Of a stretch of 64,000 nt of DNA, positions 46,638 through 56,745 are shown piece by piece. This DNA is from an uncultured Bryobacteraceae bacterium (GTDB lineage: Bacteria; Acidobacteriota; Terriglobia; Bryobacterales; Bryobacteraceae): NCBI GenBank assembly GCA_937920635.1, contig CAKZUE010000021.1, forward strand, positions 1 to 64,000. The letters run 5' to 3'. A model generated the notes under the pieces. That model made no database searches. It was given only the letters and a program-made list of their open reading frames with translations, and was not told the DNA's origin. A program made the position numbers and the translations under genes. How positions within the stretch are numbered: position 1 is the first letter of the stretch; each line of letters opens with the position of its first letter.

Positions 46638-47107
46638 GTTTGCTGGAGACGTGCCTTGTCCGCGGATGCGGCATCGAGACCCCTTCGGTTTGCGAGGGAA
46701 AACAGGCGTTGGCCTCGGAACATGGACGTGTCGTAGAAGCGGCCCGAGGCTGGCGCTTCGCAAAGTCCATCAATCTGGATCAGGCCTTGCGCAGACGCTT
46801 CCCGAACGACAGCCGGTGGGATTACGGCGTCGAACTGAAGGCCCCGAATAGAAGCCCGCGGATTGACTGGATTGAGGTCCATCCAGCATCTTCCAGCGAA
46901 GTGGAAACCATGATCCAGAAGAAGAAATGGCTGATCTCCCTTCTCGAACGTGCCGGCTCCTGTCCGCTGCCTGCGAGCACGAACCTGCACTGGCTGGCAA
47001 CAGGTGGCGTGCACATTGATGCTCAGCGCCGCCGGAGGCTCCAGGCCGCAGGTTTGAGGATGCCCGAGAAAACCTTGAGACTGCCCATCTCGCGTGACAA
47101 GGCCTAA
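46634..47107 (+). CDS. 157-aa protein of unknown function translationally coupled to the AAA ATPase
   Basis: ATGA overlap with the ATPase stop (46634-46637); 'RWDYGVELKAPNRSPRIDWIEVHPASSSEVETMIQKKKWLISLLERA'. Confidence 0.72.
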   Translation: MSLLETCLVRGCGIETPSVCEGKQALASEHGRVVEAARGWRFAKSINLDQALRRRFPNDSRWDYGVELKAPNRSPRIDWIEVHPASSSEVETMIQKKKWLISLLERAGSCPLPASTNLHWLATGGVHIDAQRRRRLQAAGLRMPEKTLRLPISRDKA

Positions 47108-47142
47108 TCGCGGCTGGTATGATTCCGGCAAGGCTCACACCC

Positions 47143-48651
47143 ATGCTCACCCGACGAGGAGTTCTGGCAGGAGCGCCGGCGGTGTTGCGCGGCGCGGCGG
47201 CGCAAGCGTCCCGGCGGCGCAACGTCATTTTCATCCTGAGCGACGACCACCGCTACGATGCCATGGGCTTCCTGAAGGCGCAGCCCTGGCTGCGCACGCC
47301 GCAGATGGACCGCATGGCCGCGGAAGGCGTGCATTTCCCCAACGCTTTCGTCACCACCGCGTTGTGCAGTCCGAGCCGCGCCACCATCCTGACGGGCGTC
47401 TACGCCCACCGCCACCGCATCGTCGACAACAACACCGCCATCCCGCAGGGCACCGTCTTCTTCCCCTCCTATCTGCAAAAGGCCGGCTACAGGACGGCGT
47501 TCATCGGCAAGTGGCACATGGGCCATGAGGGCGACGATCCCCAGCCGGGCTTCGACCACTGGATCAGCTTCCGCGGCCAGGGCACTTACAACCCCAGCGC
47601 AAACGGCCTGAACATCAACGGCAGGCGCGTCCCGCAGAAGGGCTACATCACGGATGAACTCACCGATTATGCGCTCCAGTGGCTGGACTCGGTGCCGAAA
47701 AGCCAGCCGTATTTCCTGTACCTCTCGCACAAGGCCGTGCATGCGGAGTTCTCCCCCGCGCCGCGCCACAAAGGCATGTACAAGGAAGCCCAATTCATTT
47801 ATCCGAAAACCATGGCCGCCTCGGGCGAGTACGCTCAGGGCCGTCCGATGTGGGTGCAGAACCAGCGCAACTCCTGGCACGGCGTCGACTACCCCTATCA
47901 CAGCGACCTCGACGTGGGCGAGTATTACAAGCGTTACGCCGAAACGCTGATGGGTGTCGACGACTGCATCGGGCGCGTGCTCGATGCGCTGAAGGCGCGC
48001 GGCGAGCTCGACTCCACGCTGGTCATTTACATGGGCGACAACGGCTTCGCCTTTGGCGAGCACGGGCTCATCGACAAGCGCACCGCTTACGAAGAATCCA
48101 TGCGCGTGCCGCTGCTGGCGCGCTGTCCGGAACTGTTCGGCGGCGGCCGCAGAGTGGATCAGGTCGTCGCCAATCTCGACATCATGCCCACGGTGCTGGA
48201 AGCGTGCGGCGCTCCGGCCCCCGGCGGCATCGACGGCGCGAGCTGGCTGCGCCTGCTGCGGGGCGAGAGCGCCGGATGGCGCAGCGAACTGCTGTATGAG
48301 TACTACTGGGAGCGCAACTTCCCGCACACGCCCACCATCCACGCCCTGCGTACTGACCGTTACAAGTTCGTGCGCGTGCACGGGTTGTGGGATCTCGACG
48401 AACTGTACGACCTGAAGGAAGATCCGCTGGAGAGCCGCAATCTGATTCTCGAGCCCGAGCACCGCAGTACAGCCGAGCAATTGCGGGCGCGCCTCTGGAA
48501 GGTTCTCGAGGACACCGGCGGCATGTACATTCCGCTCCAGCCGGACCGGGGCCCGCAGATGAACCTGCGCCACCCGGACCGCTCCAGAGCCGCGGAATTT
48601 CCAGAACAGCTCAAACCGCGGCTGAAGCGTGCCGAGCCGGTGCACCGCTGA
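47143..48651 (+). CDS. Sulfatase (CSPSR type), Tat/Sec leader
   Basis: 'RRNVIFILSDDHRYDAMGFLKAQPWLRTPQMDRMAAEGVHFPNAFVTTALCSPSRATILTGVYAHRH', 'VIYMGDNGFAFGEHGLIDKRTAYEESMRVPLLAR'. Start placed at MLTRRGVLAG because the ORF-track ATG (47119) lies inside a TATGAT -10-like element. Confidence 0.93.
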   Translation: MLTRRGVLAGAPAVLRGAAAQASRRRNVIFILSDDHRYDAMGFLKAQPWLRTPQMDRMAAEGVHFPNAFVTTALCSPSRATILTGVYAHRHRIVDNNTAIPQGTVFFPSYLQKAGYRTAFIGKWHMGHEGDDPQPGFDHWISFRGQGTYNPSANGLNINGRRVPQKGYITDELTDYALQWLDSVPKSQPYFLYLSHKAVHAEFSPAPRHKGMYKEAQFIYPKTMAASGEYAQGRPMWVQNQRNSWHGVDYPYHSDLDVGEYYKRYAETLMGVDDCIGRVLDALKARGELDSTLVIYMGDNGFAFGEHGLIDKRTAYEESMRVPLLARCPELFGGGRRVDQVVANLDIMPTVLEACGAPAPGGIDGASWLRLLRGESAGWRSELLYEYYWERNFPHTPTIHALRTDRYKFVRVHGLWDLDELYDLKEDPLESRNLILEPEHRSTAEQLRARLWKVLEDTGGMYIPLQPDRGPQMNLRHPDRSRAAEFPEQLKPRLKRAEPVHR

Positions 48652-48697
48652 TCAGCGCCCCCTGGCTGCCGCACCGCGAAACGCTAAACTGAACAAC

Positions 48698-49222
48698 ATG
48701 GATCTGAAGGGCAAGCGTATTGCCATCTTTGTCGATCAGCAGTACCAGGAGATGGAGGTCTGGTATCCCTATTTCCGTCTGATCGAAGCCGGCGCGGAGG
48801 CGCACTTCATCGCCGCGGAGGCGCCGAAAAGCTATCCGTCAAAGACAGGCTATCCTTGCGTTTCGCACAAATCGTACGGCGCGGTGCGCGCGGCAGACTA
48901 CGACGGCGTGATCGTGCCGGGCGGCTTTGCGCCGGACTTCATCCGGCGGCATCCGGCATCCAGCCATTTCATTGCGGAACTCAACGCTCAGGGCAAGCTG
49001 GTGGCCGCCATCTGCCACGGTCTCTGGTGCCTGTGTTCGGCTGACGTTTTACGCGGCAGGCGCTGCACGTCGTTCTTTGCCATCAAAGACGACGTCGTCC
49101 ATGCGGGCGGACAGTGGGAGGATAGTGAAGTGGTGGTAGACGGCAACCTGGTCTCTTCGCGGAAGCCCGAAGACCTGCCTGCCTTCATGAAAGCCTGCAT
49201 GCGGGTGCTGGCGGGCTGCTGA
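48698..49222 (+). CDS. DJ-1/PfpI family protein
   Basis: 'KRIAIFVDQQYQEMEVWYPYFRLIEAGAEAHFIAAE', 'DGVIVPGGFAPDFIRRHPASSHFIAELNAQGKLVAAICHGLWCL' (nucleophile Cys). Confidence 0.93.
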   Translation: MDLKGKRIAIFVDQQYQEMEVWYPYFRLIEAGAEAHFIAAEAPKSYPSKTGYPCVSHKSYGAVRAADYDGVIVPGGFAPDFIRRHPASSHFIAELNAQGKLVAAICHGLWCLCSADVLRGRRCTSFFAIKDDVVHAGGQWEDSEVVVDGNLVSSRKPEDLPAFMKACMRVLAGC

Positions 49223-49228
49223 AGGATC

Positions 49229-50158
49229 ATGGCGGCGTCGGCAGCCATCTCCGTGCGGGGCCTGCGGAAGTTGTACGGGGACTTCGAGGCCGTGCGCGGC
49301 ATCGACTTTGAAGTCGCTGCGGGCGAGATCTTCGGACTGCTGGGGCCGAACGGGGCAGGCAAGACAACCACGGTCGAGATCCTCGAAGGCTTGCGGCAGC
49401 GCAGCGCCGGCGAGGTTTCCGTCCTTGGTTTTGATCCGGAGAAGGAAACCGCAGCGGTGAAAGACCGGATCGGCGTCGCGCTGCAATCCACCAATCTGCC
49501 CGAGAAAATGAAAGTCCACGAGGCCGCGGAGCTGTTCTCCGCGTTCTACACCCGCTCGGTGGCCGTGGACGATCTGCTGAAGCAGCTTCAGATCTGGGAC
49601 AAGCGGAACGCTTTCTACAGCACGCTCTCCGGCGGCCAGAAACAGCGGCTTGCACTGGCTCTCGCCCTGGTCAACGATCCGGAACTCGTGTTTCTCGACG
49701 AGCCGACCACTGGCCTGGATCCGCAGGTGAGGCTCGAGATCCACTCGCTGATCAGCCGGCTTAAGGAACAGCGCAAGACCGTGCTTCTGACCACCCATTA
49801 CATCGAAGAGGCGGAGCGCTTGTGCGACCGCGTGGCCATCATCGACGAGGGCCGCATCGTCGCCTTGGGCAGCCCGAGGGAATTGCAGGAGCGCGTGCTG
49901 GGCCATGCCCGCGTGGAAGTCGCAGCCTCGCAGCCGATGCCGGAGCAGTTGCCGGATTCGTGGCAGGGGGAGGTGGCGGCGGTGTTCAGCGAGGGGCGCA
50001 AGAAGCTGGCGGCGTCGGCTGCAAAACCGGCGCGAGTCATCGTCGAGCTGGTGAAGTGGCTCGAAAGCGCGGGCGTGGAAATAGAAGATCTTCACATCAA
50101 ACGCCCGACGCTGGAGGACGTCTTCCTCGAATTGACGGGCAAGAGCCTGAGGGAGTAG
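49229..50158 (+). CDS. ABC-2 type exporter ATP-binding protein
   Basis: 'LLGPNGAGKTTTVEILEGLRQRSAGEVSVLG', 'LSGGQKQRLALALALVNDPELVFLDEPTTGLDPQ', 'LTTHYIEEAERLCDRVAIIDEGRIVALGSP'. Confidence 0.97.
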   Translation: MAASAAISVRGLRKLYGDFEAVRGIDFEVAAGEIFGLLGPNGAGKTTTVEILEGLRQRSAGEVSVLGFDPEKETAAVKDRIGVALQSTNLPEKMKVHEAAELFSAFYTRSVAVDDLLKQLQIWDKRNAFYSTLSGGQKQRLALALALVNDPELVFLDEPTTGLDPQVRLEIHSLISRLKEQRKTVLLTTHYIEEAERLCDRVAIIDEGRIVALGSPRELQERVLGHARVEVAASQPMPEQLPDSWQGEVAAVFSEGRKKLAASAAKPARVIVELVKWLESAGVEIEDLHIKRPTLEDVFLELTGKSLRE

Positions 50159-50160
50159 CC

Positions 50161-51927
50161 GTGCGTCTGCGCGCTTACGCCGCCTATATCAAGATCACGC
50201 TGAAGCTGACGCTGCGCGACCGCGTCGTGCTGTTCTTCAATTACCTGATGCCCCTGCTTTTCTTTGTCGCCTTCGGCGAGGGGCTCGGGGCGGGAACAAG
50301 CCCGGGCTCGATGTCGCAGACGGTGAGCATGGTGCTGATGTTCGGCGTTCTGGGCACGGGCTTCTTCGGCGGCGGCATCCGCGCCACAATGGACCGGGAA
50401 GCCGGCATCCTGCGCCGTTTCAAAGTGGCGCCCATTTCGCCGGCACCCCTGCTGGTGGCCTCTCTGGTCACCGGATGGGCGGTGTTTCTCCCGTCCGTGT
50501 TTCTCTTCCTCGCCCTGGCGCGATGGCGTTACGGCTGGGACCAGCCGCTGAATCTGGCCTCGCTGCTGCTGGTCGTCAGCGTGGGAGTGATGGCGTTCCG
50601 CAGCATGGGGCTCATCATCGCCTCGGTCGTCAACAGCATGCAGGAGAGCCAGATCATTGCGCAGTTGCTCTACATGCCCATGCTGCTGCTGTCCGGCGCC
50701 ACGATCCCGTTGCCGATTCTGCCGGAGTGGCTCCAGAAGCTGGCGCAGTTTCTGCCGGCTACCCACCTCTACCTGGGGACGCAGGGCATCCTGGTGCGGG
50801 GAGAAACGGCTTGGGACAACCGGACGGCTGTGATGGCCATGGCCGTTGCTGTGGCCGCAGGGTTGCTCGTGAGCATCAAGCTGTTCCGATGGGAGAAGGA
50901 CGAGAAGGTCAAACCGGCGGCCAAGCTCTGGCTGATCGGGGTGCTGGCGCCGTTCGTGCTGTTGGGCGCCTGGCAGTATTACGACAGACAGAACGACCGG
51001 AAGCTGCGCATCCTGGAGCGGCAATCGCGCCGTTCGCAGACGTGGCTCATCCGCGACGTGCGAATCTTCACCGGGGACGGCGCGGTCATCGAGCGCGGCG
51101 GCGTGCTTGTCCGCAACAGCCGCATCGAACGCGTCTATGACGGCGCCACGCCGGAGCCGAAAGCGGTGCGGGCTGAGCTCGTCGAGGCAGGCGGAAGAAC
51201 GCTGCTGCCGGCGCTGATCGACTCCGGGATCGTGCTAATCAGCCAGGATGGAAAAGGCCCGGCGTCCGGCGTGGAGGGCTTCTTCCGCGGATATCTCTAC
51301 TGCGGCGTGGGAGCCCTGCACGTGATGCGGGATCCGCTCGGCGTGGCGGAAGACCTTCGCAAGAGGGTGGATGAGGGTGAGTTGCTGGGGCCGGAACTCC
51401 TGCCCGGCGGTCCCGTGGAAGCGTTCAGCCTGACGGCTGCGCAGGCAGCTGCGGGGGATCCGGCGGTTCTGCGGCACGACCTGGCCCAGCAGTTTTTCCC
51501 CGCAGCGTACCTTCAGGGCCTGGCTGTGTCTGCCGGGGCGCGGCCGCGCTCGCCGCAGGCGCTTCCGGCTGCCACTGCGAGGCTGCAGGAAATGTGGAGG
51601 AGCGGCCGGTTGCCTGTTCCCAGCGGCGCGGCCGCGGGCCTGCTCCAGCTGCACGGCCCCGGCCTCGTCCATGAGCTGGCCCTTTGGGTGGAGGCCGGCA
51701 TCCCGGCACGGGAGGCGCTGCGGGCCGCGACGGCCCTGGCCGCCGCACGCGCCGGCGCGGACAGCCGGCTCGGCAGGGTGCGCCAGGGGATGGACGCGAC
51801 GCTGCTGGTGGTCGACGGCAACCCCCTCGAAGACATCCGCGCCCTCAGCCGCATTCACAGCGTTTTCGTGCGCGGGGAGCGCATCGCCCGTGGCGAGCTG
51901 GCCAAAGAGAACAAAAACGCCCATTAA
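50161..51927 (+). CDS. ABC-2 permease fused to a C-terminal amidohydrolase-like (imidazolonepropionase-like) domain with lost metal ligands
   Basis: GTG start 2 nt after ATPase stop; 'DRVVLFFNYLMPLLFFVAFGEGLG...GIRATMDREAGILRRFKVAPISPAPLLVASLVTGWAVFLPSVFLF...QIIAQLLYMPMLLLSGATIPL'; then 'TWLIRDVRIFTGDGAVIERGGVLVRNSRIERVYDG...AGGRTLLPALIDSGIVL...LALWVEAGIPAREALRAATALAAARAGADSRLGRVRQGMDATLLVVDGNPLEDIRALSRIHSVFVRGERI'. Confidence 0.9.
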   Translation: MRLRAYAAYIKITLKLTLRDRVVLFFNYLMPLLFFVAFGEGLGAGTSPGSMSQTVSMVLMFGVLGTGFFGGGIRATMDREAGILRRFKVAPISPAPLLVASLVTGWAVFLPSVFLFLALARWRYGWDQPLNLASLLLVVSVGVMAFRSMGLIIASVVNSMQESQIIAQLLYMPMLLLSGATIPLPILPEWLQKLAQFLPATHLYLGTQGILVRGETAWDNRTAVMAMAVAVAAGLLVSIKLFRWEKDEKVKPAAKLWLIGVLAPFVLLGAWQYYDRQNDRKLRILERQSRRSQTWLIRDVRIFTGDGAVIERGGVLVRNSRIERVYDGATPEPKAVRAELVEAGGRTLLPALIDSGIVLISQDGKGPASGVEGFFRGYLYCGVGALHVMRDPLGVAEDLRKRVDEGELLGPELLPGGPVEAFSLTAAQAAAGDPAVLRHDLAQQFFPAAYLQGLAVSAGARPRSPQALPAATARLQEMWRSGRLPVPSGAAAGLLQLHGPGLVHELALWVEAGIPAREALRAATALAAARAGADSRLGRVRQGMDATLLVVDGNPLEDIRALSRIHSVFVRGERIARGELAKENKNAH

Positions 51928-51936
51928 AGTTTTAAA

Positions 51937-51979
51937 CAAAAAAGCCCCCGGAAGCCGGGCTCAGGGTCGGCTTCCGGGG
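51937..51979 (-). terminator. Rho-independent terminator for the ftsK transcript
   Basis: Perfect 11-bp stem ccccggaagcc / ggcttccgggg; on the minus strand followed by gc-TTTTTTGTTT; 25 nt past the ftsK stop. Confidence 0.88.
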
Positions 51980-52003
51980 TGCTCAAGCGTTTCAGCGCAA
52001 AAC

Positions 52004-54385
52004 TCAGTCCAGGCCCGCCGCGCCGCCGGGCTCGTCCAGCCACTCCGGCCGGCGCAGCACATCCCGCGGCCTCGCGCCATCCGGCGGGCCGATGATCTTT
52101 TCCTTCTCCATGCGGTCCAGCAGGCGCGCAGCCCTGCCGTAGCCGATGCGCAGGCGGCGCTGGAGAATCGATGTCGACGCCTTTCCTACCTGGCAGACGA
52201 TGCGCACTGCTTCCACATACAGGGGATCGTCGTAGCTGTCGGCTTCGTCTTCGCCCGCTTCCTCGTCATCGGACGGTGGGGCCAGCAGGTAGCTCTGGTC
52301 ATAGTCCGGCTGCGCCTGGCTGCGCCAGAAGTCCACCACTTCCGTGATCTCGCCTTCGGTGACGAAGGCGCCGTGGATGCGGATCAGCCGCGACGAGCCC
52401 GGCGGCAGGAACAGCATGTCGCCTTTCCCAAGCAGGTGCTCTGCGCCCATCACGTCCAGCACCGTGCGCGAGTCCACGCGCGTGGCCACGCGGAAGCTGA
52501 TCCGCGCCGGGAAGTTCGCTTTGATCAGGCCGGTGATCACGTCCACGCTGGGCCGCTGCGTGGCCAGCACCAGATGCATGCCCACGGCGCGCGCCATCTG
52601 CGCCAGCCGGATCACGGATTCCTCGACGCCCGCCCGCTCCAGCATCATCAGATCGGCCAGCTCGTCGATCACGATCAGAATGTAAGGCAGCGGCTTCTCG
52701 GGCTCGGCCGCTTCCGCGCCCTGCTGCTCGTCGAACAGCGACAGCGGCCGGTCGTTCAGCTCGCGGATCCGCTTGTTGAACTGCTCGATGTTGCGCACGC
52801 CGTAGGACGCGAGCAGCTTCAGGCGGCGCTCCATCTCGAAGACCGCGTTGCGCAGCGCGTTGACGGCCTTCTTCGGCTCGATGATCACCGGCGTCAGCAG
52901 ATGCGGGATGCCGTCGTAGATGCCGAGCTCGACCCGCTTGGGATCGATCAGGATCATCCGCACTTCATCAGGCGTCGACTTGTACAGCACGCTCATGATG
53001 AGCGTGTTCAGCATCACGCTCTTGCCGCTGCCGGTGGAGCCGGCAATGAGCAGGTGCGGCATTTTTTCGAGTTCCGCGATCCGGATGTGGCCGGTGATGT
53101 CCTTGCCCATCGCGATCGTCAGCCGCGACGGCGCGTCGGCGAAGTCGTCCGACTCGAGAATCTGGCGCAGGCTGATCGTCTCTCGGCGCGTGTTGGGCAC
53201 CTCGATGCCGACAGTCGGCCGGCCGGGGATGCGCTCGATCAGGATCGACTCGGCCTGGAGGCCCAGGCAGAGATCTTCGCTCAGCGTTGTAATCTTCGAG
53301 ATCTTCACCCCCGCATCGGGCTTGAACTCGAATGTCGTCACCACAGGGCCGGGATTGATCTGGACCACGTTGCCATAGACGTTGAATTCTTCCAGCTTGC
53401 CCCGGATGCGCGCGGCGATTTCCTTGAGTTCCTCCGAATCGTACCCTTCCCGCTCCGGCGGCGCGTTGAGCAGGCGCGTGGGCGGCAGCCGGTAGAAGGC
53501 GCGCCGCGGCGAATCCTCCCTGGGCGCGCGCCTGGACTTCGAGACAGGTGCGGGCGCCGGCTCTTCCATGGGCCGGATCGGGATGTCTTCGACGGCGTCA
53601 GCCGCGGGAGCCGCCTCGGGCTGGCGGGCCTCCGGTTCGACGATCGGCGGCGCCGGAGGCTCCGGAGGAAGGATGTCGGCGGCTGCCTGCAAGTCAGCCG
53701 TGAGTCCGTTCGGGGACACGGCAATGGCCGAGCCGGCGGCGGCAGCAGCAGCCCGGCGCATCCCCGGTTCCGCTGTGCCTGCTTCTTCGGACTTCGGCCC
53801 GGCGAGTTGCGGCGCGCGCCGCCATCTAGGCAACACCGGCAGAAGCTTGCCCTCCACTGCCGCCGCCAGCCGCTCCACTGAGAATGAGGAGATCAGGTAG
53901 AGAGAAAGAAGCGCCGTGAGAAACAGGAAAATGGCTGCGCCCAGGGTGTTGAGAATGGCTTCCAGCGATGACGCTGCCAGGAAGCCGAAGAGACCGCCGG
54001 CGGCGAAGGGAAATGAATACAGTTGTCCGGCTCGCGCCAGTTCCAGTCCCGCCGCCGCCGACCACACGAGCATTCCGTAGCCTGCCAGCCGGACGATTGG
54101 CGAAGACAGCGGGCGGCGGCGCAGCCAGTTGAGGCCGATCCAGAACAGCAGCAACGGCGCCAGCCAGGCTGCCAGACCGACTGATTGGAACAGCAGATCG
54201 GCGGCGTAGGCGCCGATGACTCCGATCTTGTTGGAGGCCGGTTGCCTGCCCGTCGCCGTGTTCCAGGATGGATCCAGCGGGTCGAACGATGCCAGCGCGA
54301 ACAGCACCGAAGCGCAGAAGGCCAGGCACACGAAGCCAGCAAATTCCTTCAGACGCGGGAAAGGTGATGGCTGAACCGTGTTCAT
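52004..54385 (-). CDS. ftsK: DNA translocase FtsK/SpoIIIE
   Basis: '[80 protein letters not shown]', '[15 protein letters not shown]', C-terminal gamma wHTH '[43 protein letters not shown]'; N-terminal TMs. Confidence 0.97.
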   Translation of the reverse strand: MNTVQPSPFPRLKEFAGFVCLAFCASVLFALASFDPLDPSWNTATGRQPASNKIGVIGAYAADLLFQSVGLAAWLAPLLLFWIGLNWLRRRPLSSPIVRLAGYGMLVWSAAAGLELARAGQLYSFPFAAGGLFGFLAASSLEAILNTLGAAIFLFLTALLSLYLISSFSVERLAAAVEGKLLPVLPRWRRAPQLAGPKSEEAGTAEPGMRRAAAAAAGSAIAVSPNGLTADLQAAADILPPEPPAPPIVEPEARQPEAAPAADAVEDIPIRPMEEPAPAPVSKSRRAPREDSPRRAFYRLPPTRLLNAPPEREGYDSEELKEIAARIRGKLEEFNVYGNVVQINPGPVVTTFEFKPDAGVKISKITTLSEDLCLGLQAESILIERIPGRPTVGIEVPNTRRETISLRQILESDDFADAPSRLTIAMGKDITGHIRIAELEKMPHLLIAGSTGSGKSVMLNTLIMSVLYKSTPDEVRMILIDPKRVELGIYDGIPHLLTPVIIEPKKAVNALRNAVFEMERRLKLLASYGVRNIEQFNKRIRELNDRPLSLFDEQQGAEAAEPEKPLPYILIVIDELADLMMLERAGVEESVIRLAQMARAVGMHLVLATQRPSVDVITGLIKANFPARISFRVATRVDSRTVLDVMGAEHLLGKGDMLFLPPGSSRLIRIHGAFVTEGEITEVVDFWRSQAQPDYDQSYLLAPPSDDEEAGEDEADSYDDPLYVEAVRIVCQVGKASTSILQRRLRIGYGRAARLLDRMEKEKIIGPPDGARPRDVLRRPEWLDEPGGAAGLD

Positions 54386-55209
54386 TCCGCCAGCCGGCGG
54401 AAAAAAGCCAGAGCGAGTATCAGTATACCAAAGACTATCCGGTATGCAACAAAAAACCGCAATGTCCGCCCGCGCAGAAACCGCAGGAACCAGGCGATCA
54501 CCGCGCATCCGGTGGCTGCGCTGACCGCCATCGCGCTATAAAACACAGCGCGCTCGCCCTCCGGGATGCCGCCGGCACGGTAGAGATCGAGGAAGGCATC
54601 TGCCGCCGCGGCAGCGATGGCTGGCGTCCCAAGCAGGAACGAAAAGCGCGCCGCAGCGGCGCGGTCCAGCCCGCGGAACAGCCCCGCGACCAGCGTGATC
54701 CCGCTGCGGGAAGTGCCGGGAACAACAGCCAAAGCCTGCGCCGCGCCGATGGCGAGGGCGTCCGTCCAGGTGACATCAGCGACTGTGCGGCTGAACCGCG
54801 CCCTGCGCTCGGCCCACCCCATCAGCAGCCCAACCAGGATCAGCATCGTGCCAATCACCCACGGCGTCCGGAAGACCGTCTCCGCCGCATCCTTCAGCAG
54901 CAGCCCCGCGATGCCGACCGGCAGCGTGCCCGCAGCCAGCATCCACAACATCCGGCGCGGGAAGTCGCCCTGTGCCGTTGCGCCTCTCGCCAGCCCGAAG
55001 CCTTCCAGCACGATTTGCTTCCATTCCCTGGCGAAGTAGATCAGCACTCCCAGCAGCGTGCCGAAGTGCAGGGCGATGTCGAACGCCAGCCCCTGGTCTT
55101 TCCACCCCAGGAGCCATGGCGCCAGAGCCAGATGGGCCGAACTGCTGATGGGGAGAAACTCGGTGAGACCCTGGATCACCGCAAGAAGCACTGCCTGATG
55201 GATGGGCAT
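54382..55209 (-). CDS. uppP: Undecaprenyl-diphosphatase UppP/BacA
   Basis: '[59 protein letters not shown]' and '[37 protein letters not shown]'; ATGA overlap with ftsK. Confidence 0.96.
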   Translation of the reverse strand: MPIHQAVLLAVIQGLTEFLPISSSAHLALAPWLLGWKDQGLAFDIALHFGTLLGVLIYFAREWKQIVLEGFGLARGATAQGDFPRRMLWMLAAGTLPVGIAGLLLKDAAETVFRTPWVIGTMLILVGLLMGWAERRARFSRTVADVTWTDALAIGAAQALAVVPGTSRSGITLVAGLFRGLDRAAAARFSFLLGTPAIAAAAADAFLDLYRAGGIPEGERAVFYSAMAVSAATGCAVIAWFLRFLRGRTLRFFVAYRIVFGILILALAFFRRLAE

Positions 55210-55222
55210 AATGGAAAAGGAC

Positions 55223-56674
55223 ATGGTAGCGCAGCTTGCGCCGCCGCCGTTTATGACAAACACAAAAATCATCGCCACGCTCGGACCCGCCACGGGCAGT
55301 GCGGAAATGATCCGGCGGCTGATCGAAGCCGGCGTGGATGTCTTCCGCCTCAACGCCTCTCACGGTACGCCTGAGTGGCGCGCGGAGATGGTGCGCCTGG
55401 TGCGCGCCGAGAGTGCGGATGCGGCGTTTCCCGTCGGGATTCTGCTCGACTTGCAGGGGCCGAAAATCCGCTTGGGCCGGTTCGAGGGCGGCTCGGCGCT
55501 TTTGGAAGAAGGATCGGAATTTGTCATCACCACCGAGGAAATCGAAGGCGATTCCACCGCCGCGTCGACCACTTACAAGGACTTTGCCCGCGACGTCAAG
55601 CCGGGCGACCGCGTGCTGCTGGCCGATGGCGCGCTCGAACTGAAGGTTCTGGACGCCGACGGCGTCAAGGCGCGCTGCCGCGTCGTGCGCGGCGGCGTCG
55701 TCTCCGACAGAAAAGGGATCAACCTGCCGGGCGCGCAGCTTTCCACGCCCTCGCTGACCCGGCGGGACATGGAGACCTTGCAGGAAGGGCTGGAATCCGG
55801 CATCGATCTGGTGGCGCTGTCATTCGTCCGGCGCTCCTCCGACATCCTCCGGCTGCGCCTATTCCTGGAAGAGAAAGGCGCGAATCTTCCGATCATCGCG
55901 AAAATCGAAAAACCTGAGGCCGTGGAGAACCTCAAGGACATTCTCGCCGAGACCGATGGAGTGATGGTGGCCCGGGGCGATCTGGGCGTGGAATGCCCGA
56001 TGGAAAAGGTGCCCTTCATTCAGAAATCCATCATCGAGCAGGCGCGCCGCGCGGGGAAATTCGTGATCACGGCCACGCAAATGCTCGAGTCGATGATCGA
56101 GAACCCATTTCCCACCCGGGCCGAGGTCAGCGACGTCGCCAACGCCATCTACGACGGCACCGACGCCGTCATGCTCAGCGGCGAGACCTCGGTAGGCAAG
56201 TACCCGGTGGAAGCCGTGCGCCTGATGGACCGCACGGCGTATGAAGCGGAGCTCTCGCTGGGCCGCCTCGGCTTCCGCGAGCTGCCCCGCCGTGATTCGG
56301 TCACTCACGCCGAAATTGTCGCCGACGCTGCCTTCCACGCCGCACGGCTCGCCGGCGCTCAGGCCATCGTCGTTTTTTCGGCTTCAGGCGCCTCAGCGAG
56401 GCTCGTCGCCCGCTACCGCCCGCCGGTTCCCATCTTCACCTTCACCCCCTCAGCCACCGCGGCGCGGGCGCTCTCGGTCGTTTACGGCGTGCAGGCGATC
56501 CCGCAGCCGCACGTCTCCTCCACCGACGAAATGATGGCTCTCATGGACCGCGTGCTGCTCGATCGCGGCCTGGTCAAGCCCCGCGACGCCGTTGTCTTCG
56601 TCGCCGGACAACCGATCGGCCGCCCTGGCACCACCAACATGATGAAGCTCCACCGCGTCGGCGAAGCCGTCTGA
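55223..56674 (+). CDS. pyk: Pyruvate kinase
   Basis: '[40 protein letters not shown]', '[86 protein letters not shown]'. Start could be 55253. Confidence 0.95.
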   Translation: MVAQLAPPPFMTNTKIIATLGPATGSAEMIRRLIEAGVDVFRLNASHGTPEWRAEMVRLVRAESADAAFPVGILLDLQGPKIRLGRFEGGSALLEEGSEFVITTEEIEGDSTAASTTYKDFARDVKPGDRVLLADGALELKVLDADGVKARCRVVRGGVVSDRKGINLPGAQLSTPSLTRRDMETLQEGLESGIDLVALSFVRRSSDILRLRLFLEEKGANLPIIAKIEKPEAVENLKDILAETDGVMVARGDLGVECPMEKVPFIQKSIIEQARRAGKFVITATQMLESMIENPFPTRAEVSDVANAIYDGTDAVMLSGETSVGKYPVEAVRLMDRTAYEAELSLGRLGFRELPRRDSVTHAEIVADAAFHAARLAGAQAIVVFSASGASARLVARYRPPVPIFTFTPSATAARALSVVYGVQAIPQPHVSSTDEMMALMDRVLLDRGLVKPRDAVVFVAGQPIGRPGTTNMMKLHRVGEAV

Positions 56675-56745
56675 CGCCCATTCCCTATTCGCGGCTCTTG
56701 CGGCGCCCAACTCTGCCACAATGTGATTTCGCCAGGACAAGCCGC

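Noticed and set aside
47119-47142. Upstream ATG of the second sulfatase
   Set aside because: It lies within a TATGAT -10-like element, and the twin-Arg/Sec-like leader begins at 47143.
51671-53881. Plus-strand ORF (736 aa) opposite ftsK
   Set aside because: Antisense to FtsK; no recognisable domain.
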